Positions 24,393-37,485 of a stretch of DNA of 64,000 nt are shown piece after piece. Position numbers and translations under genes: made by a program. This DNA comes from Strongylocentrotus purpuratus (taxonomy: Eukaryota > Echinodermata > Echinoidea > Camarodonta > Strongylocentrotidae): NCBI RefSeq assembly GCF_000002235.5, contig NW_022145551.1, forward strand, positions 2,483,501-2,547,500. Reading direction: 5' to 3'. The notes beneath the pieces are model-generated. The model was not told the origin of the DNA, did not search any database, and saw nothing but the letters and a program-made list of their open reading frames with translations. The first letter of the stretch is position 1. Every line of letters begins with the position of its first letter.

Positions 24393-24764
24393 GTTTGATC
24401 GTTTGACACCATGATCCTCGTTGCACGTGAATTGCCATTTCAATTGTTACCCTGCGCTAATCTTGACCGTGAAAGTAATCCGTCCATAAACTTGTGATTT
24501 CAACCAATAGTCGCACTGTCCATTTTTGCATTCATTTTCTCATACAATGTTACCCTTACATGGTGCATCAATGGTTGCGCCAATCATTGACGCAGTGCCA
24601 CGTCAGGTAGATGACGCCTGATGTGCAACGGATATTACGTGCTTGACCTTTGACATTTTTCTAACAGAAATAATTATAAATTTGTGATCGAACTGAAATA
24701 CGATAGTTATCACTGTTTGGGTTATCTTTACCGTGTATAACTGATATAAATGAATATTGCTTTC

Positions 24765-24945
24765 AAAAATGAAATGAAATGAATAAATATATGAATAAAT
24801 AATAAATATATACATGAATATTTACCAAAAATATAAATATATAAATAAGTTTGTATGAATAGACAAAATAAATATGTGAACAAATAAGTAAATAAAAATC
24901 GAAAATTTATACATGAATAAATATATTTAAAAAAAACAATTGTAC
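24765..24945 (+). repeat. Degenerate AT-rich (AAATA)n-like tract
   Basis: Repeated ATGAATAAATA, AATATATA and AATAAATA motifs with no fixed period. Translations are Tyr/Ile/Phe-rich by composition. Confidence 0.7.
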
Positions 24946-25880
24946 TTCCATTCAAAAGTGTAGGCCTGCATACATGCCTCAATATCAAATATGATCCTCC
25001 ATTACTTATTCACTATCTCAACTTTCTTCTCCTCCTCTTGCCCCGTCTTCTATTTCTTCCTCCCTCATCTCTCACTTCAAACATGCATGAAATTCAAGAA
25101 AATAAAGAGAACAGATCAATTACTCACCTGTATAAATGTTCATCCGAATTAGTGTATACCCATTCGTGTCATCGTTAGCAATAGTTTACTCCTTTTATCA
25201 AATTATCCTCCTTAAACAGTTAAAAAGAACAACGAAAATAACTGAAAGCCTCTATTTTAAATATTCGTGAAATGTCGTGAGCTGATAATGAAGATAATGA
25301 AAATAATCGCCAAGTATCACCAACAACACAGCGCAGGTCACAATACTTTAACAAATGTATTTCCAATCATTTCTGTTTTTTATGTCACTTTCTCACGCAT
25401 TAATAAAATAAATTGTCTCTTTCTTCATCAAAACGCTGTCCTACAAAATGATTTCCAAATGAATTGTCTAATTCAGCTTCTTTTTAAGTTCACAAAACGT
25501 CTGCCAACCAGAGCGACAAATGCCCTCATCTCTCTTGATGTCAAAGCGACAGCACTGAAAAACTATAATTTGGCAAAACATTTTTGCTAGTCGAGTACAA
25601 AGAATCACGAATAATATCCTTGAAAAAGTGAATCCCGTGGTTCATATATCCACTTTGATGATGAGGCAATGATATACACAATCCTAAATTGATGCGTTCT
25701 TTACGATTAGACGTACATTTCATAAGTAATACCCCGACTTATAAAAAAAGACACATTTCGATTCCAGCAATTTTGAGGTTTGAAAGAAAACTGAGGATCT
25801 CGAGTTTCATATGTACATCAAATACAGGTATGCGTAATTAACTTTCAACAGAAATGCGTTAGTCTACCTTTCCGTTAGCG
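24946..25880. other. Unique sequence, no supported gene
   Basis: A 107-codon plus-strand frame (25267-25590) translates to a Lys/Asn/Leu-rich sequence without recognisable domain. Nothing indicates splicing or a promoter. Confidence 0.35.
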
Positions 25881-25913
25881 CTGGACGTATTGCGATGCCC
25901 CTACCTATGTACA

Positions 25914-26112
25914 CCCCCCCCCCCATGTCGCTCTGTCTGTCTCTCTTATTTACATGTATTTCACCTCAGTCTTTCTCTCTATCCGCTTCATGTTCGATAT
26001 ATATATATCTCTGTTGCGTCCTTTATCTCTATCTCTTGCTCTTTCTCTCCAACAGACACCCATCCTCGCAAAATCGACCACACCCACCATTCCCATTCCT
26101 CTTCCATTCATT

Positions 26113-26196
<84 letters not shown>

Positions 26197-26512
26197 TCCC
26201 TCTCTCTCTCCCTTCCTCATTCCCTCTTTATCATTATCATTATCACTATCGTTATCACTCCCCTTCACCCCTCCCTATCTGTCTCCCTGTCTGCCCCCCT
26301 CCCCTCCCCACTCTCTCCCGTCTACTTCTGTAGGATTATACGTATGTCTATCAATACGTTTACCTGATTCTCGTTCTCCCTATCCCCTTTCTATCTCACC
26401 CCCACCCCGCCCGCCTCTCCCTCTTTCCCTTTTAATACCTCCCTTTCACTCTCTCTGCCCTCTCCCTCCACTCTTCCTCCCCATTCTGTCTATTATTTTG
26501 TCCATTTTTCTA

Positions 26513-26583
<71 letters not shown>

Positions 26584-26640
26584 GTCTCTCTCTGTCTGTC
26601 TCTCTCTCTCCCTCCCTCTCCCTCCTACTCTCCGTCTCCT
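25914..26640 (+). repeat. Large polypyrimidine region with two long (CT)n arrays
   Basis: An 11-base C run (25914-25924) is followed by CT-rich DNA with near-pure (CT)n at about 26119-26210 and 26521-26611. Between them are CCCT/TCAT-rich imperfect repeats. This yields a 254-codon Ser/Leu/Pro frame and a 174-codon Arg/Glu frame on the opposite strand; both are artefacts. Confidence 0.95.
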
Positions 26641-27892
26641 TCTGTCATCATACAGGTAACATCGAGATCTCGACAGGGGAGATTCTTCGGCTTGGCATGC
26701 GCGCACGCAGACCATAAGAGGCAGGCATAAATCAGAAGGGAAAAAAATAACAAAAATAGAATTGAGCAGTTTTGGGGTTAGGCAGCTCAGTTTCATTGTA
26801 GGAAAATAGAAAATATCGGGTAAATAAATAGCAGGGGCATCGAACCAGGTTTGTAGTGACAGGTAAGACGATTCGAATTGAAGTGCCTTGTTTCTACAAA
26901 ATGCCAAATATTGGGTCATTCCTGGCATTATAATGCCCAATATCATTTCACAAGAGGCGATATTGCACATAAATGTGTTCGATATGATTTTGTATGAATA
27001 GCAAAAAAAAGAAGCAAATTGGTTGGATACCTATTCTGAAATCCCCAAAATAATAGTGTTTTTATAATAAACAATACACATTTAGCTATAAGTATTCTTG
27101 TTATCATCATCATCGTCATTATTATTATTTTTATTATTATTACCACAGTAATTATCCCTGATTATCCCTGATCCATTGTTCTGCAAACCATCTCCACATC
27201 ATAATTTTCTTTCTTTGTGTCACGATCAAAATAGTAACAGCATTATGGAAGCATTGTATCACTCGTTCATTTTTTTCTCTATCGCGAGGCTGCTATGTGT
27301 GCTTGTCCTTAGACAAGGCGCGGTTTTCTTTCTCGACCCAGGAGGGTACCTGGTGCGTACCTGGTAGAAAGATGTGATGCTAGAGCGCCCTAAAGGTTGC
27401 AGTGCTAAAGCAGGGTATTTCGCCTCTTGCAGCTCCAGAAGCGCCGACGCGTGAAGTACACGGGTGCTTCGCTTGAACGACTTTCCGGCGTCATGATAAT
27501 GTTCTATGGTACCGAGTTGACCACGGTCTTAGGTCGAAACCTTGTACAACCTCCTCCCATTATTATTACGCAACTATTCTCGCTACGTTCAACACAACTT
27601 ACGTATTGCTTATTTATATGTAACAGCTACTTTAATGTTTCCATTTTCAACCTATTGATTTAGAGAACAGTTTCTATATTTCCACACGTTCGAAATGTAA
27701 TTCACCCATTATGTAACATAAACGTGATATATTTCAGCACGGTTTCAGGCGGTGTACTCTTGGAAGTGTATTACTGTGTCTGTCAGAATAAACCAGAAAA
27801 CAAATTGCTTTCATTACTCCTATATATTGTTCTCTGATTCGCACTGTATAACGTATGTGAAAATCAAATCCTTCTCAAAGTACGTTAAGGCA
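26641..27892. other. Unique sequence with an ATT-rich patch
   Basis: A (CAT)n/(ATT)n-like patch lies at 27105-27142. Frames at 27176-27367 and 27427-27663 have no recognisable product. An ACCTGGTGCGTACCTGGTAG duplication occurs at 27348. Confidence 0.4.
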
Positions 27893-28062
27893 CTGCAGTC
27901 GTTTATAGAAATGTCGATTTTGCATACTTTACCTGGGTGGAGAGTGGCAAATGAAACTTCAAACGATGTAAATTGCCTGACGTAACTGGGTTTCGAACCA
28001 CGAACCAAAGTCCTCAGTCCACAGTCCACAGTCCAAAGTCCACTATACCACGACGCAAGGTA
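27893..28062 (-). mobile_element. tRNA-derived SINE fragment with heptamer expansion
   Basis: On the minus strand a tRNA-like head starts near 28062. The A-box-like GTGGTATAGTGG is followed after an expanded spacer by the B-box-like GGTTCGAAACCC (about 27988-27999). The SINE body motif GCCACTCTCCACCCAGGTAA lies downstream at about 27935. Between the boxes AGTCCNN occurs five times in tandem (28009-28043), lengthening the head by a few turns. It lacks a clear 3' tail, so it is probably truncated. Confidence 0.6.
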
Positions 28063-29420
28063 TGGATGGACAAACATGTCTTTCTCCGTATACGCTCTAC
28101 ATATTCACGCCGTGTGGGGTTTGAGGTTGTATCCGTATTTAGCCAAGAACCTAGTGCCCATCTGGGAGACAATATTTCAAAGAAAACGTGATGTTTTGGA
28201 TAGCACATGGCATATTTATGACTTCATATGCATAGCATTTAGCTTAATCAGACTGGAACCATCACAACAAAACTAGGAAAAACTAGATCAAACGTAACCA
28301 AACAATGCTATAATAATATGATTAGGGGTAGTTACAATCTAATTCCCCTCATCACATCACCATCGCTAATAGCTTGCAGAACAGTTGGAGAAAACCAAGG
28401 ATAAGATCGTAAAGTGTGCAAAATGGAAATTTCTACAAATAACTGCGGTGCTTTTGACCTATTTAGAGAAAGAGAAGATTTTCACAAACGCAATGCAATT
28501 CAAAGAACATTATTGCCAAAAGTTATCAGCATCTGGATGTATTACACAAATTATAAAATAACTGTGTAGTATTTTGACAGACACCGTAGATGTACTTGCA
28601 CTAAAGGTGTTATATAATAATAGAGGGGTGAATACCCCTGCACCACATTGGATGTGCCACTATCACAATCAGCTTCTTCTTTTTTTATTATTCCTCAAGT
28701 GCATGTAATCCGAATTGTTTTTAATATACTTCTAATTATTTTCCCCTCCCGCTGGCATACCTATGTTGAAAACTCCAAACAGGATTGATTGGGATTCGTT
28801 GCTGTACTCAATACACTTTTTGTCGGTAAATGTTTATACAAATCCTCTTCGGGTTATATACTGCGTCATTTGCATTTAATCAATTCACCCGGTGCCGTCC
28901 CTGGTCGGGGTTGGTGGCTATGCGCAACCAGCTTGCTCTGACCATCTCATCACAAAGTCCAGTTCACTGCTCAATATTATCAAACCAAGAGATTCGTTGT
29001 CTACCTCTTTTACACATTTTCCTTCTGTCATTCCTTCAGGCAATAGCTTCTGTAGTCCTGGTCCTCTTCTCAGAATCTATGGGATACAAACTTTCTATCA
29101 TTTGCTACCGTCATTAGCTCCCCTATACCATCTCCTTGATCAGTTCATTTAAGTGGGTAAGAGATAAATTTAATGAATTTGCCTTTGGTTGATTTTCAAA
29201 AATTCTTTGTGATCATATTAAATACACACTATGGAACAAAACGCTATTGCATTTTGGTGATTAAGACATTTGTTCCCTGCAAATAAATAAGGGATCTAGA
29301 AGGGGATTTTTTTTCCCAGGCAGGTGTTTGACAGGCATATCTACAGCGATGATCGCACGTGTGGTTTAGGGTGGACCCCACGGTCCTGCCCCTCTCCTCA
29401 TAGGGAAGCTACGGTGAATT
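28063..29420. other. Unique sequence without recognised genes
   Basis: Frames of 86-95 codons at 28830-29152 (+) overlap in two phases and show no family features. No repeat boundaries were found. Confidence 0.35.
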
Positions 29421-29429
29421 AAAGAGAAG

Positions 29430-29843
<414 letters not shown>

Positions 29844-30157
29844 ACTCAGGGGCCTACAATTCACAATTCCTTGGCTTCCATGTCGGCCTATACGTGCATT
29901 CCGAAACAGTTTGTTTTCTTCTTAATAATTTTCTTGTCTTATTTTGTTCAGGTGTTTGTTAATGTTTTTAAAACAAATTTAATTTGTTGACGCAAGTGTT
30001 GTTTCTTTATGATCCAAGTCATGTTTTACATTTATTTATTGTGAGTTTTTTTTTAAATTGATTATGAACCATGCCCTGCATATGCCACAATGTAACATTA
30101 TTTTGACTTTATGTTTGGAAACAAAAATAAATGGAGCAACACAAAAATCCAGTGCCT

Positions 30158-30175
30158 CCCCCCCCCCCCCCCCCC
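30158..30175 (+). repeat. Poly(C) run, 18 bases
   Basis: Uninterrupted C run following AGTGCCT. Confidence 0.95.
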
Positions 30176-31949
30176 GACACCAGAACTGCCCCTCAAAAGC
30201 TCGATCCTCGGTAGTCGCTGCGTCATAGTACCTGCTGGTTTTTCTTCTGATCAACATTTGTCTCATCCATTCATTTCAACTTTCTATTTCCCATTTCATT
30301 CATTCTTCCCCTTCTCGCTTCTCTCACGTCAAATTCATCTTGTCATTCTGAAGAAAAGACTCAACAAGTGATACTAAACGTTTAGGCTCCCCCACATCGA
30401 TCCGCGTCCTCTCCTTGTCTCTCTCCCACTGTTTGTGCAAGTTTTCGCGCTATTTTCCTGACCCATGTATCGGAATCGATCTCTAGTGATCGTAAATCAA
30501 GTCGTCTGCCATCCTACACGACTTTGAACTCGGGTGACTCCTCTGGTATTTCATTCGAGTAATGTCGCCACCTTTATTCCTTTTCTATAGCCCAATTTTT
30601 CGGAGGAGATGAGCCGAATTTCACAACTGCAGAAGTGACAGTTTTGGTTCTGCCGTTTTGTTTTTTGTTTCTTTCTTTCTTTAAAAAACATCCTAAGTAA
30701 TGATGCCGTTGAAATTACATTTAAGTAGTGTCGGCATTTGAATTTATTTTCCTTTGTCTAATTTTCAAAACAGATGAGCCGAATGAGATTAACGTTAAAA
30801 TCTAATTTCATTTATTGACATAATTATTGTCATTCTTGCTTTGCAACAATAAGCAAATCTGTTTTATTTATTCTATAATATCAAGGAAATTTGATAATAA
30901 TAATATGATGCACTTATACATGTATTGCGCCATATATCTAATAAAATAATTCATGGGCGCATTATGAAATTAAGAAAGTTAAGGAGAAGTACCCCTTAAA
31001 AGACTTCAGGATAGTAAAAAATGTGTTTATGATTCCAATCACGTACTGTTTGCTTTCGAAAACAGGACTGTCTTTAGGCTAGACTTAGAATCAAAAGTTC
31101 TAAAGAACATATTTGAGCTGGTAATTGAGTCCATAAACATGGTACAACAGCTGAGAAAGAATTATCAAAGAAATATACACATTCCACAGGGTTTGCTCCA
31201 GTTTGAGTCTTGAATTTGAAATTTATCCAATAAAATTTCCCCTGAGAAGAGGAAACGGAAAATCGAGAAAGACAAACACATTTTATTGCGTTATATTGTT
31301 GTGTCTTACGTTTTGAATACTAATTTCAATAAGAAACTGACGCCATTTCCCCTGTCATGATTAAAATGCAACTGCTGTAGATGTAGATGTAGATGTACTT
31401 GCATATTCATGCTAACTCTAAAATAGGAGAACAGTCAAAATCATGGGACATTACGCGTGACATTATGACATTCGAATGACACCATAAACCTTAAACTGCT
31501 AATCCATAGAATGTATTTTATGTTTCCACATTGCGAATTTCATTCACTCTATTTTCTTTTTTTCTTTTTGGTGTAAATCTGTTGGATTGAATTCACAAAC
31601 ATCTTTAAGTATCCCCAAAATACGGGTTGGTTAATGCCAGTGGTCTTGTCGGTAATCGCCCGTTACTGGCTCAGGAAGAGACCTATACATCATTCCTCAT
31701 TGCTTGTATTGTTTGCCAAGTTGCAGACGATAAATTGCAGCGACTTTCACACTTTGCAATTTCTCTATTTTTCTGTTAGCGCTAAAAAAAAAAACACTTC
31801 CGGTATTTTGGACCACACATAGATGTGTGACGAGACAATATGGCTGCTGAATTCACTTGCTTTCCTTTCCATTTTTCATCTTGTCGTCCCACGTCGTATA
31901 TTGTGATGTTTTCTATGATGCATATACTATTCTCGCACTCTGTCTCTAT
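30176..31949. other. Unique AT-rich sequence
   Basis: Contains a short (TAGATG)n patch at 31377-31397. No supported gene; the frames are at most 86 codons with no features. Confidence 0.4.
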
Positions 31950-32302
31950 CCCCCCCCCCTCTCCCTCTCTCTCAGTCTGTCTGTCTGTCTCTATCTCTCT
32001 GTCTTTCTCTCTGTGTCTCTCTCTATCCATACCTCGGCCTACCTATATTTTGGTTTGTTTGCTTGTTTGTTTGTTTGTTTGTGTTTGATTGTTTGTTTCC
32101 ATGATGATGAATCTTCTACTCGCCTCCCCCACTCAAGCTATACCTCCTTAATGTTTTTAGCTCTGTAATTTTACGCAATCCATAAATAGCCGTCTTATTA
32201 GCAAATTAACAAGACCACTGATTAGAAGAGGGTGTCGGGGCGGAACGTATTGACTTGTGTTACCCCCCCCCCCCCCCCCTCTCTCTCTCTCTCTCTCTTT
32301 CT
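31950..32302 (+). repeat. Cluster of C, (CT)n, (TTTG)n and C/CT repeats
   Basis: A 10-base C run (31950-31959) runs into TCTC/TCTG repeats to about 32025. A (TTTG)n patch follows at about 32050-32096. A 17-base C run (32263-32279) then passes straight into (CT)n to about 32302. The intervening DNA is unique. Confidence 0.9.
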
Positions 32303-33102
32303 TCAGATTGTTTTTCGACTGGGATGTTTACATGCACGCATCTATTAATTATTAATGTTCTCTGATATATAGTCACCAATCTGAGGAAAAGGAAGATAGT
32401 GATTTTTTTTTTAACAGTGTAAATGTTTGTAGAAAGAAAAACCCCAATCATAAGCGAAAGAGTTTTAACATAAATTATTTTGGTTACAAACAATTCTACA
32501 GATTTAAATTCCCATAAAAGTTTGTGCCGTGTATGCTCTAGAGTTGTTCTCCGGACGCTATGGATATTTCTCTAACATGGATATGACGGAATCGCAAATT
32601 GCAAATAAAATTGCCAGACCATGGGGAGTTACGTGACCTTTTCCTTACCGACGAATATGGCACAAACACTGCACACTCTAGCTGCATATCGTACGAGAAA
32701 GGGGAAGTAATCCCAAAATGGATACGACAATTTACGACTAAATTTGTCGTTTCCAGCAGTATTTTTCTCACAGAAAAGAGCCTTTAAATCACCTAAAATA
32801 CGCAGTGACGTTACAATACACAACTATACATATTTTGTCATGCGCGATTAATCGTCAATCAAGAACATCGGAGTTAGAGACGAAAATTAATAGCAGCATG
32901 TTGGTCTAGTTTTACCTCAGTCTGCTCTGACCAATGACGGAGAACAGGGCATTGGGGTACGTGCCCCGAAAGCGAATGGCAAAAGAGGGGAGAAAAAAGG
33001 AGAGAGAGGGGAGGGAGTGGTAAAATGAAAATGAAATAAATACCTCTGCTCATTCCACATTATCTCCTCGTTGATAAGGTCATATCAATATATTGGTATC
33101 TA
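32303..33102. other. Unique sequence
   Basis: Open on both strands at about 32538-32823 (62-77 codons), with mutually overlapping frames that cannot all be real and no recognisable family. A GA-rich patch lies at 32990-33018. Confidence 0.35.
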
Positions 33103-33181
33103 CCCCCCCCCCCCCCTCGTCCGGATGCCCCTACGACTTCAGTGCCCCCTCCCTCATAACTGAAACCACGCTACGCCTCTG
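33103..33181 (-). mobile_element. hAT-like element end with C run
   Basis: A 14-base C run (33103-33116) and a C-rich patch lead to CCACGCTACGCCTCTG at 33166-33181, the inverted form of CAGAGGCGTAGCGTGG. The same combination of C/G run and GGCGTAGC end occurs at 57006 and 61276. The opposite end was not located. Confidence 0.4.
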
Positions 33182-33820
33182 TCTTTGGCCGTAAGAGAAG
33201 ACATACAATCATGAACTCTCAAGTTTCAAAACTGTTTAGCCATCTTGTCACCTCAACCTAAAATAAAAAATCACTTTATGTAAGAAGTTTCCGCTTGTAC
33301 CCATAACACTGTGGTGGTGAATAGTTGTAAGAGTGCGTTTGGTAGGTCGGGAGAGGGACGTTTCAAGCTGAAAGTTGAGAATTGTAAGTGAATTAAAATC
33401 ACTCGAAACATGGGTCACAACGACATTTACCTGTAAAGGATTCTGGGATAAGCAATTTAAATACTTCTGAAATTATTCTATCCAATTCTTTGTCATGTAG
33501 ATCCAATGTTTTAATACATTTTTTGTTTTTTAATAAAAAAATTATAAAAAAAAAAGATATTTGATATAGCACCTTTTCCTTGCAGTTACAAAGCGCTGCA
33601 CACCACTCCATAATGTTTGGGTCACTTAAACCAAAAGTACATGTACATGATGTATGAGGAGTAATCTTTGTTGTTTGTCAGAAAGCTTACCATTTCAATT
33701 ATTGCACCAGTGTACTCGTAAATATCAATATGTAAATTACGATTCCTGAGGGTTCAAAACAATATGAATGCGTTTCTAAGTTATTACTCTTTCTTCACAA
33801 GTTGCAAAAGTATCAATCTG

Positions 33821-33826
33821 CCCCCC

Positions 33827-33875
<49 letters not shown>
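33821..33875 (+). repeat. C run followed by (CA)n microsatellite
   Basis: Nine C then about 23 CA dinucleotides with one CG interruption. Confidence 0.95.
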
Positions 33876-33882
<7 letters not shown>

Positions 33883-35045
33883 TACATTTTAAAGTTTATA
33901 GGCAAACAACGAGTTTCTCATGAAAAATGTGTGTGATTCGTCAAGATTCGAAGATTTGGCGATTTTCAAGACACATTCTGCTAGTGTATATAATGTAATA
34001 ATGTTTAGCTGAAATAATGGCAAACATTCATTCTTGTCAATTAACAACTGTAATTCAGGGAGACGAATCGTTAACGTTATTTCTCATGTTCCATGTCTTC
34101 CTTTCGTCAGCAGCTGAAATCAAGCGAAATTACAATTTGGAAAGTGTTATCATGTACAAAAATATGCAAGTGAAATCAACGAGGCACCTGTCGAATGCTG
34201 CTTTCTGACGACTCTGAGTTTGACGTAATCAACGACTTGTGAAAGGAAAGCCATTCAAAACATATCCGTGCCACCCTCAGATGATAATTAATTAACTTAT
34301 GATTAGTATCATTGAGTTGAGATAGAAAAGTAAAGTAAGCTTTCCTTGATATTGACAAATCAAACTGATCTGGAAGACAGCTTCAAGTGGCGTGATGAAG
34401 GGGGATCTGTGAGGGGATACGTGGGGAACACTCCCTCCTTTCAATGAGTTTTTAATGAAGCGGCAACAAGTATACAACAGCATTTCCATTTGTTTTGAGA
34501 TTTCCTATAAACGACATAGCTAAAAATGTAATCTTACACCACTTTAGGTTCTAAGAAAATCAGAAATGAATAATTAGATGTTTCATTTACATCTTATTGT
34601 TTTGCTAGTTGTTGTTTATTATCTACACCTTTCGGCACACTGGGTAAAATAGAAAGGGGAGAAACAAATAATTGGTGTGAAAAATATTCAACTACATTGT
34701 TGAGGGCGTTTGTAAACTTATCTTTGTTGAATGGCCCTTTGTAAAGGTACAGGTATGAGTAAAGATATACAATTTTAAAAGGATTCAAACCTTTGCCCCT
34801 CATCTTCAACACCCCGGACTATGCCATTTGTCTGGATGAAAGGCTGACAACAAATCACGGCTCACATCTTGTCGCCACGCGGCTGAAATTAGCGACTTAA
34901 TCTTGCCAATTTGGATTTCTATATCTGCTCGCGGTGATAATGAAAACTAGCGCTGACTTCAGCAAGGGGGAAGACTGAAGAAGGAATGAGAAGGGTGTAG
35001 GACTGTTATCAAACTTGTTGAAAGTGCACTTGTAGGTTCGAACTA
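33876..35045. other. Unique sequence
   Basis: No element recognised. Frames of 60-72 codons (34017-34208 +, 34292-34489 -, 34594-34812 -) show no features. Confidence 0.4.
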
Positions 35046-35130
35046 ATTCAATGACTTCCGCTCCATGTCACTGTTGATTTGGGAGAGGGCTCACCGGTAG
35101 GGGCGCATGTAAATATACGTTTCCCGCTGG

Positions 35131-35760
35131 AGCATATTCCTGGTTTCCGCCCTGACAACAAAATATGGGGAGAAGCCCGGGATGGGGTGGGGTGGGTCGA
35201 GAAGAGAGGAGGGGAGGGGGAGAGTCGTAGTATTGGATGAGTATTTATGGTATCCACCTTGGAGAAAAAATATGGAGAGAAGCCCGGGATGGAATGGGTA
35301 GAGAAGATGGGGGTGGGGGGGGAACAGGGTCCGAATATTGGAGGAATATTCCTGGTTTCCGCCCTGACAAAATATATGGGGAGAAGACCTGGATGGGGTG
35401 GGGTGGGTGGAGAAGAGAGGTGTGAGGGGGGAGAGTCGTAGTATTGGATGAATATTCATGGTATCCGCCTTGCAAAAAGTATGGGGAGAGGCCAGGGTAG
35501 GGTGGGTCGAGAAAGGGGCAAAACTTAGTCAGACTATTGGAGGAATATTCTTTGTTCCCGTCCTGAGAAAATATGGTGAGAAGCCGTAGGTAGGGTGGGT
35601 CCAGAAGAGGGGGGGGGGGGGGTAAAACAGAGTCAGAATATTGGAGGAATATATTCCTGGTTCCCGCCCTGAGAAAATATGAGGAGAATCCCAAAGTGGG
35701 GTAGGTCGAGAATGGAGGTGGGGAGAAGGGGTTAACAAAAAGTGATTTAGAATATTGGAG
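35131..35760 (+). repeat. G-rich minisatellite, about six units of about 105 bp
   Basis: The landmark ATATTCCTGGTTTCCGCCCT or a close variant, followed by GA.AAAATATGGGGAGAAGCC, recurs at about 35133, 35241, 35345, 35453, 35546 and 35648. Two subtypes tend to alternate at the 5' side (CTGGTTTCCGCCCTGAC versus TGGTATCC.CCTTG). G-rich spacers of variable length include a 14-base G run (35609-35622). The period is close to a multiple of three, so a 149-codon Pro-rich minus frame stays open; this is not evidence of a protein. Confidence 0.92.
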
Positions 35761-35874
35761 GAAGAAATTCTACTAATTGACGGATAGAACTTATATACAA
35801 GTGGGAATGTGGGCAAGATCTTATATTAGAATAAAACGGAAATGTGAAGAAAGATTTGTACATGTATAGAAAGT

Positions 35875-35924
35875 AGAGAGAGGGGGAGAGAGATTTAGAC
35901 AGGAAAGAGAAGAGAGGAGAGGGA

Positions 35925-35976
<52 letters not shown>
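35875..35976 (+). repeat. (GA)n microsatellite
   Basis: GA-rich start with GGGAGAGG interruptions, then about 25 uninterrupted GA units. Confidence 0.95.
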
Positions 35977-35978
<2 letters not shown>

Positions 35979-37368
35979 GAACTATATAGGCAGTTACTAT
36001 CAAATGAGAACCAAAAAACAATTACCCCACTTTATCTGGATCTTAGAAACTAAATCATTACAATGCAATAACTTTCATTTTGTTTTCCTTCAAATGATTA
36101 ATGGTGCCCTTAATTTAAATTCAGGTACATGTACATTGGCATGATTATTAAAGTCAACGTCATAACATATAAAACGAGGATAATAAGAAATTTATTTCAA
36201 AAGAAAAGGAAAGTTGAATAAGTGTTAAACAAGTTATAAAACTTATAAAATGCAGCTAACATGGGTTAAGGCTCTTTTCATGAGACAGCACCTGTTTGTT
36301 TTCATCTGTTGCTAACTCTTACCGTTTTCCGATTTGTGCAGGTTTGGTTTTATTCCTCTCGGGTAAACCGCCCTAGGAGGCCTAACCGGCAAACTTCCTC
36401 CTTGCCCTTCAACCAGTAAGCATATAGGACGGATTGCATTAGTCTAAATTGATTACAAATCAGAATTAGTGCTAATTCAAAGGCCTTTGCATCGGCTCCA
36501 GTTTGAATCTTATTGAGAAATCGAAGGGGGAGGTTTTAAATTTCGCGTTGATTAAATACATCCATATGGCCATGATGGTTGTGCCAGCTCGTATAAAGGG
36601 AGAGGGGAGGTGTTTGGGTCATTACTCATCGTCTTTCATTGCATGTGGACTAAAACCTGGATTTAATAGTAGCTTCCTCCAATTAATCACTACTTTCGAG
36701 AAAATACTAAGCTGATCCTAATATTATATTCGTAATGTTTGAAAGGCATCGTATTTCCTCTATAGCTTTTATCTGGCCCGTTAAGCTACAGTGAGGTACG
36801 AATCATATTATTTCATTTATTGCTATGTTTCCAAGATTTTTGACAAAACATTTCATCAACTTGTTTATGAAACGACAGAAGAATTGTAAAATAACCAAAT
36901 AGTCAATTCTTCCCTACATCTCAAATAATTAGGATATTAAATCATGGCAGTTCAAAATTAATGTTCATATAAGAATAAACATGTTTCAGCCATGGTACAA
37001 GATGATCGAGAGAGGGCATCCCTCTAAATAAATGTCCAGAGCCATAACATACACATACTTTGGCCGACGCTGGCACTGAAAGAAACGCATGCAGGCTTCG
37101 GCAGTCTCCCCCCCCCCCCCCGAAAAAAGAGAACAAATTGACAGCAAAGAGAGCAGGAACGTGTGGTGTGAAAAAAGAGCGAATCTGTAATTATATTGAC
37201 AAAATAGGCTAATTTTGCTAAACGGGAAAACATATGTAACGTAGAGGGAAAAGTAAATGGTTGAAAACGTTTTAAAATAAGGAAACGACCCTACCCCTGT
37301 CGCCTCACTTCTTTATGTTCCAGACCAAAGCCCCCGAACATGCCCCTCGTCGGTCATTGTCCCTTCAC
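35977..37368. other. Unique sequence with one C run
   Basis: A 14-base C run at 37108-37121. No gene or element recognised; frames of 64-70 codons are featureless. Confidence 0.4.
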
Positions 37369-37485
37369 TAGGGACTTTTAGAATCGCACCAAGACAATAG
37401 GTCTATGCTACGATCGACGTCCTTTTAATGCACTGCCTTGAATGGACGTCACACGTATCAGTCCACGCAAATCTAAAAGTCCCTA
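37369..37485 (-). mobile_element. 117-bp MITE, copy 1
   Basis: Terminal inverted repeats TAGGGACTTTTAGA and TCTAAAAGTCCCTA enclose a body with GATCGACGTCCTTTTAATGC and GGACGTCACACGTATCAGTC. A closely similar copy lies in opposite orientation at 61927-62042, inside a SINE. No coding capacity. Confidence 0.9.

Noticed and set aside
25895..26659. 254-codon plus-strand frame, the longest in the window
   Set aside because: It is Ser/Leu/Pro read through (CT)n and C-rich repeats, with other phases equally open.
26446..26970. 174-codon minus frame
   Set aside because: Half is Arg/Glu repeat from (CT)n; the unique N-terminal part has no recognisable features.
35245..35694. 149-codon Pro-rich minus frame with internal repeats
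   Set aside because: It follows from the minisatellite period being near a multiple of three; unit lengths vary and shift the frame.
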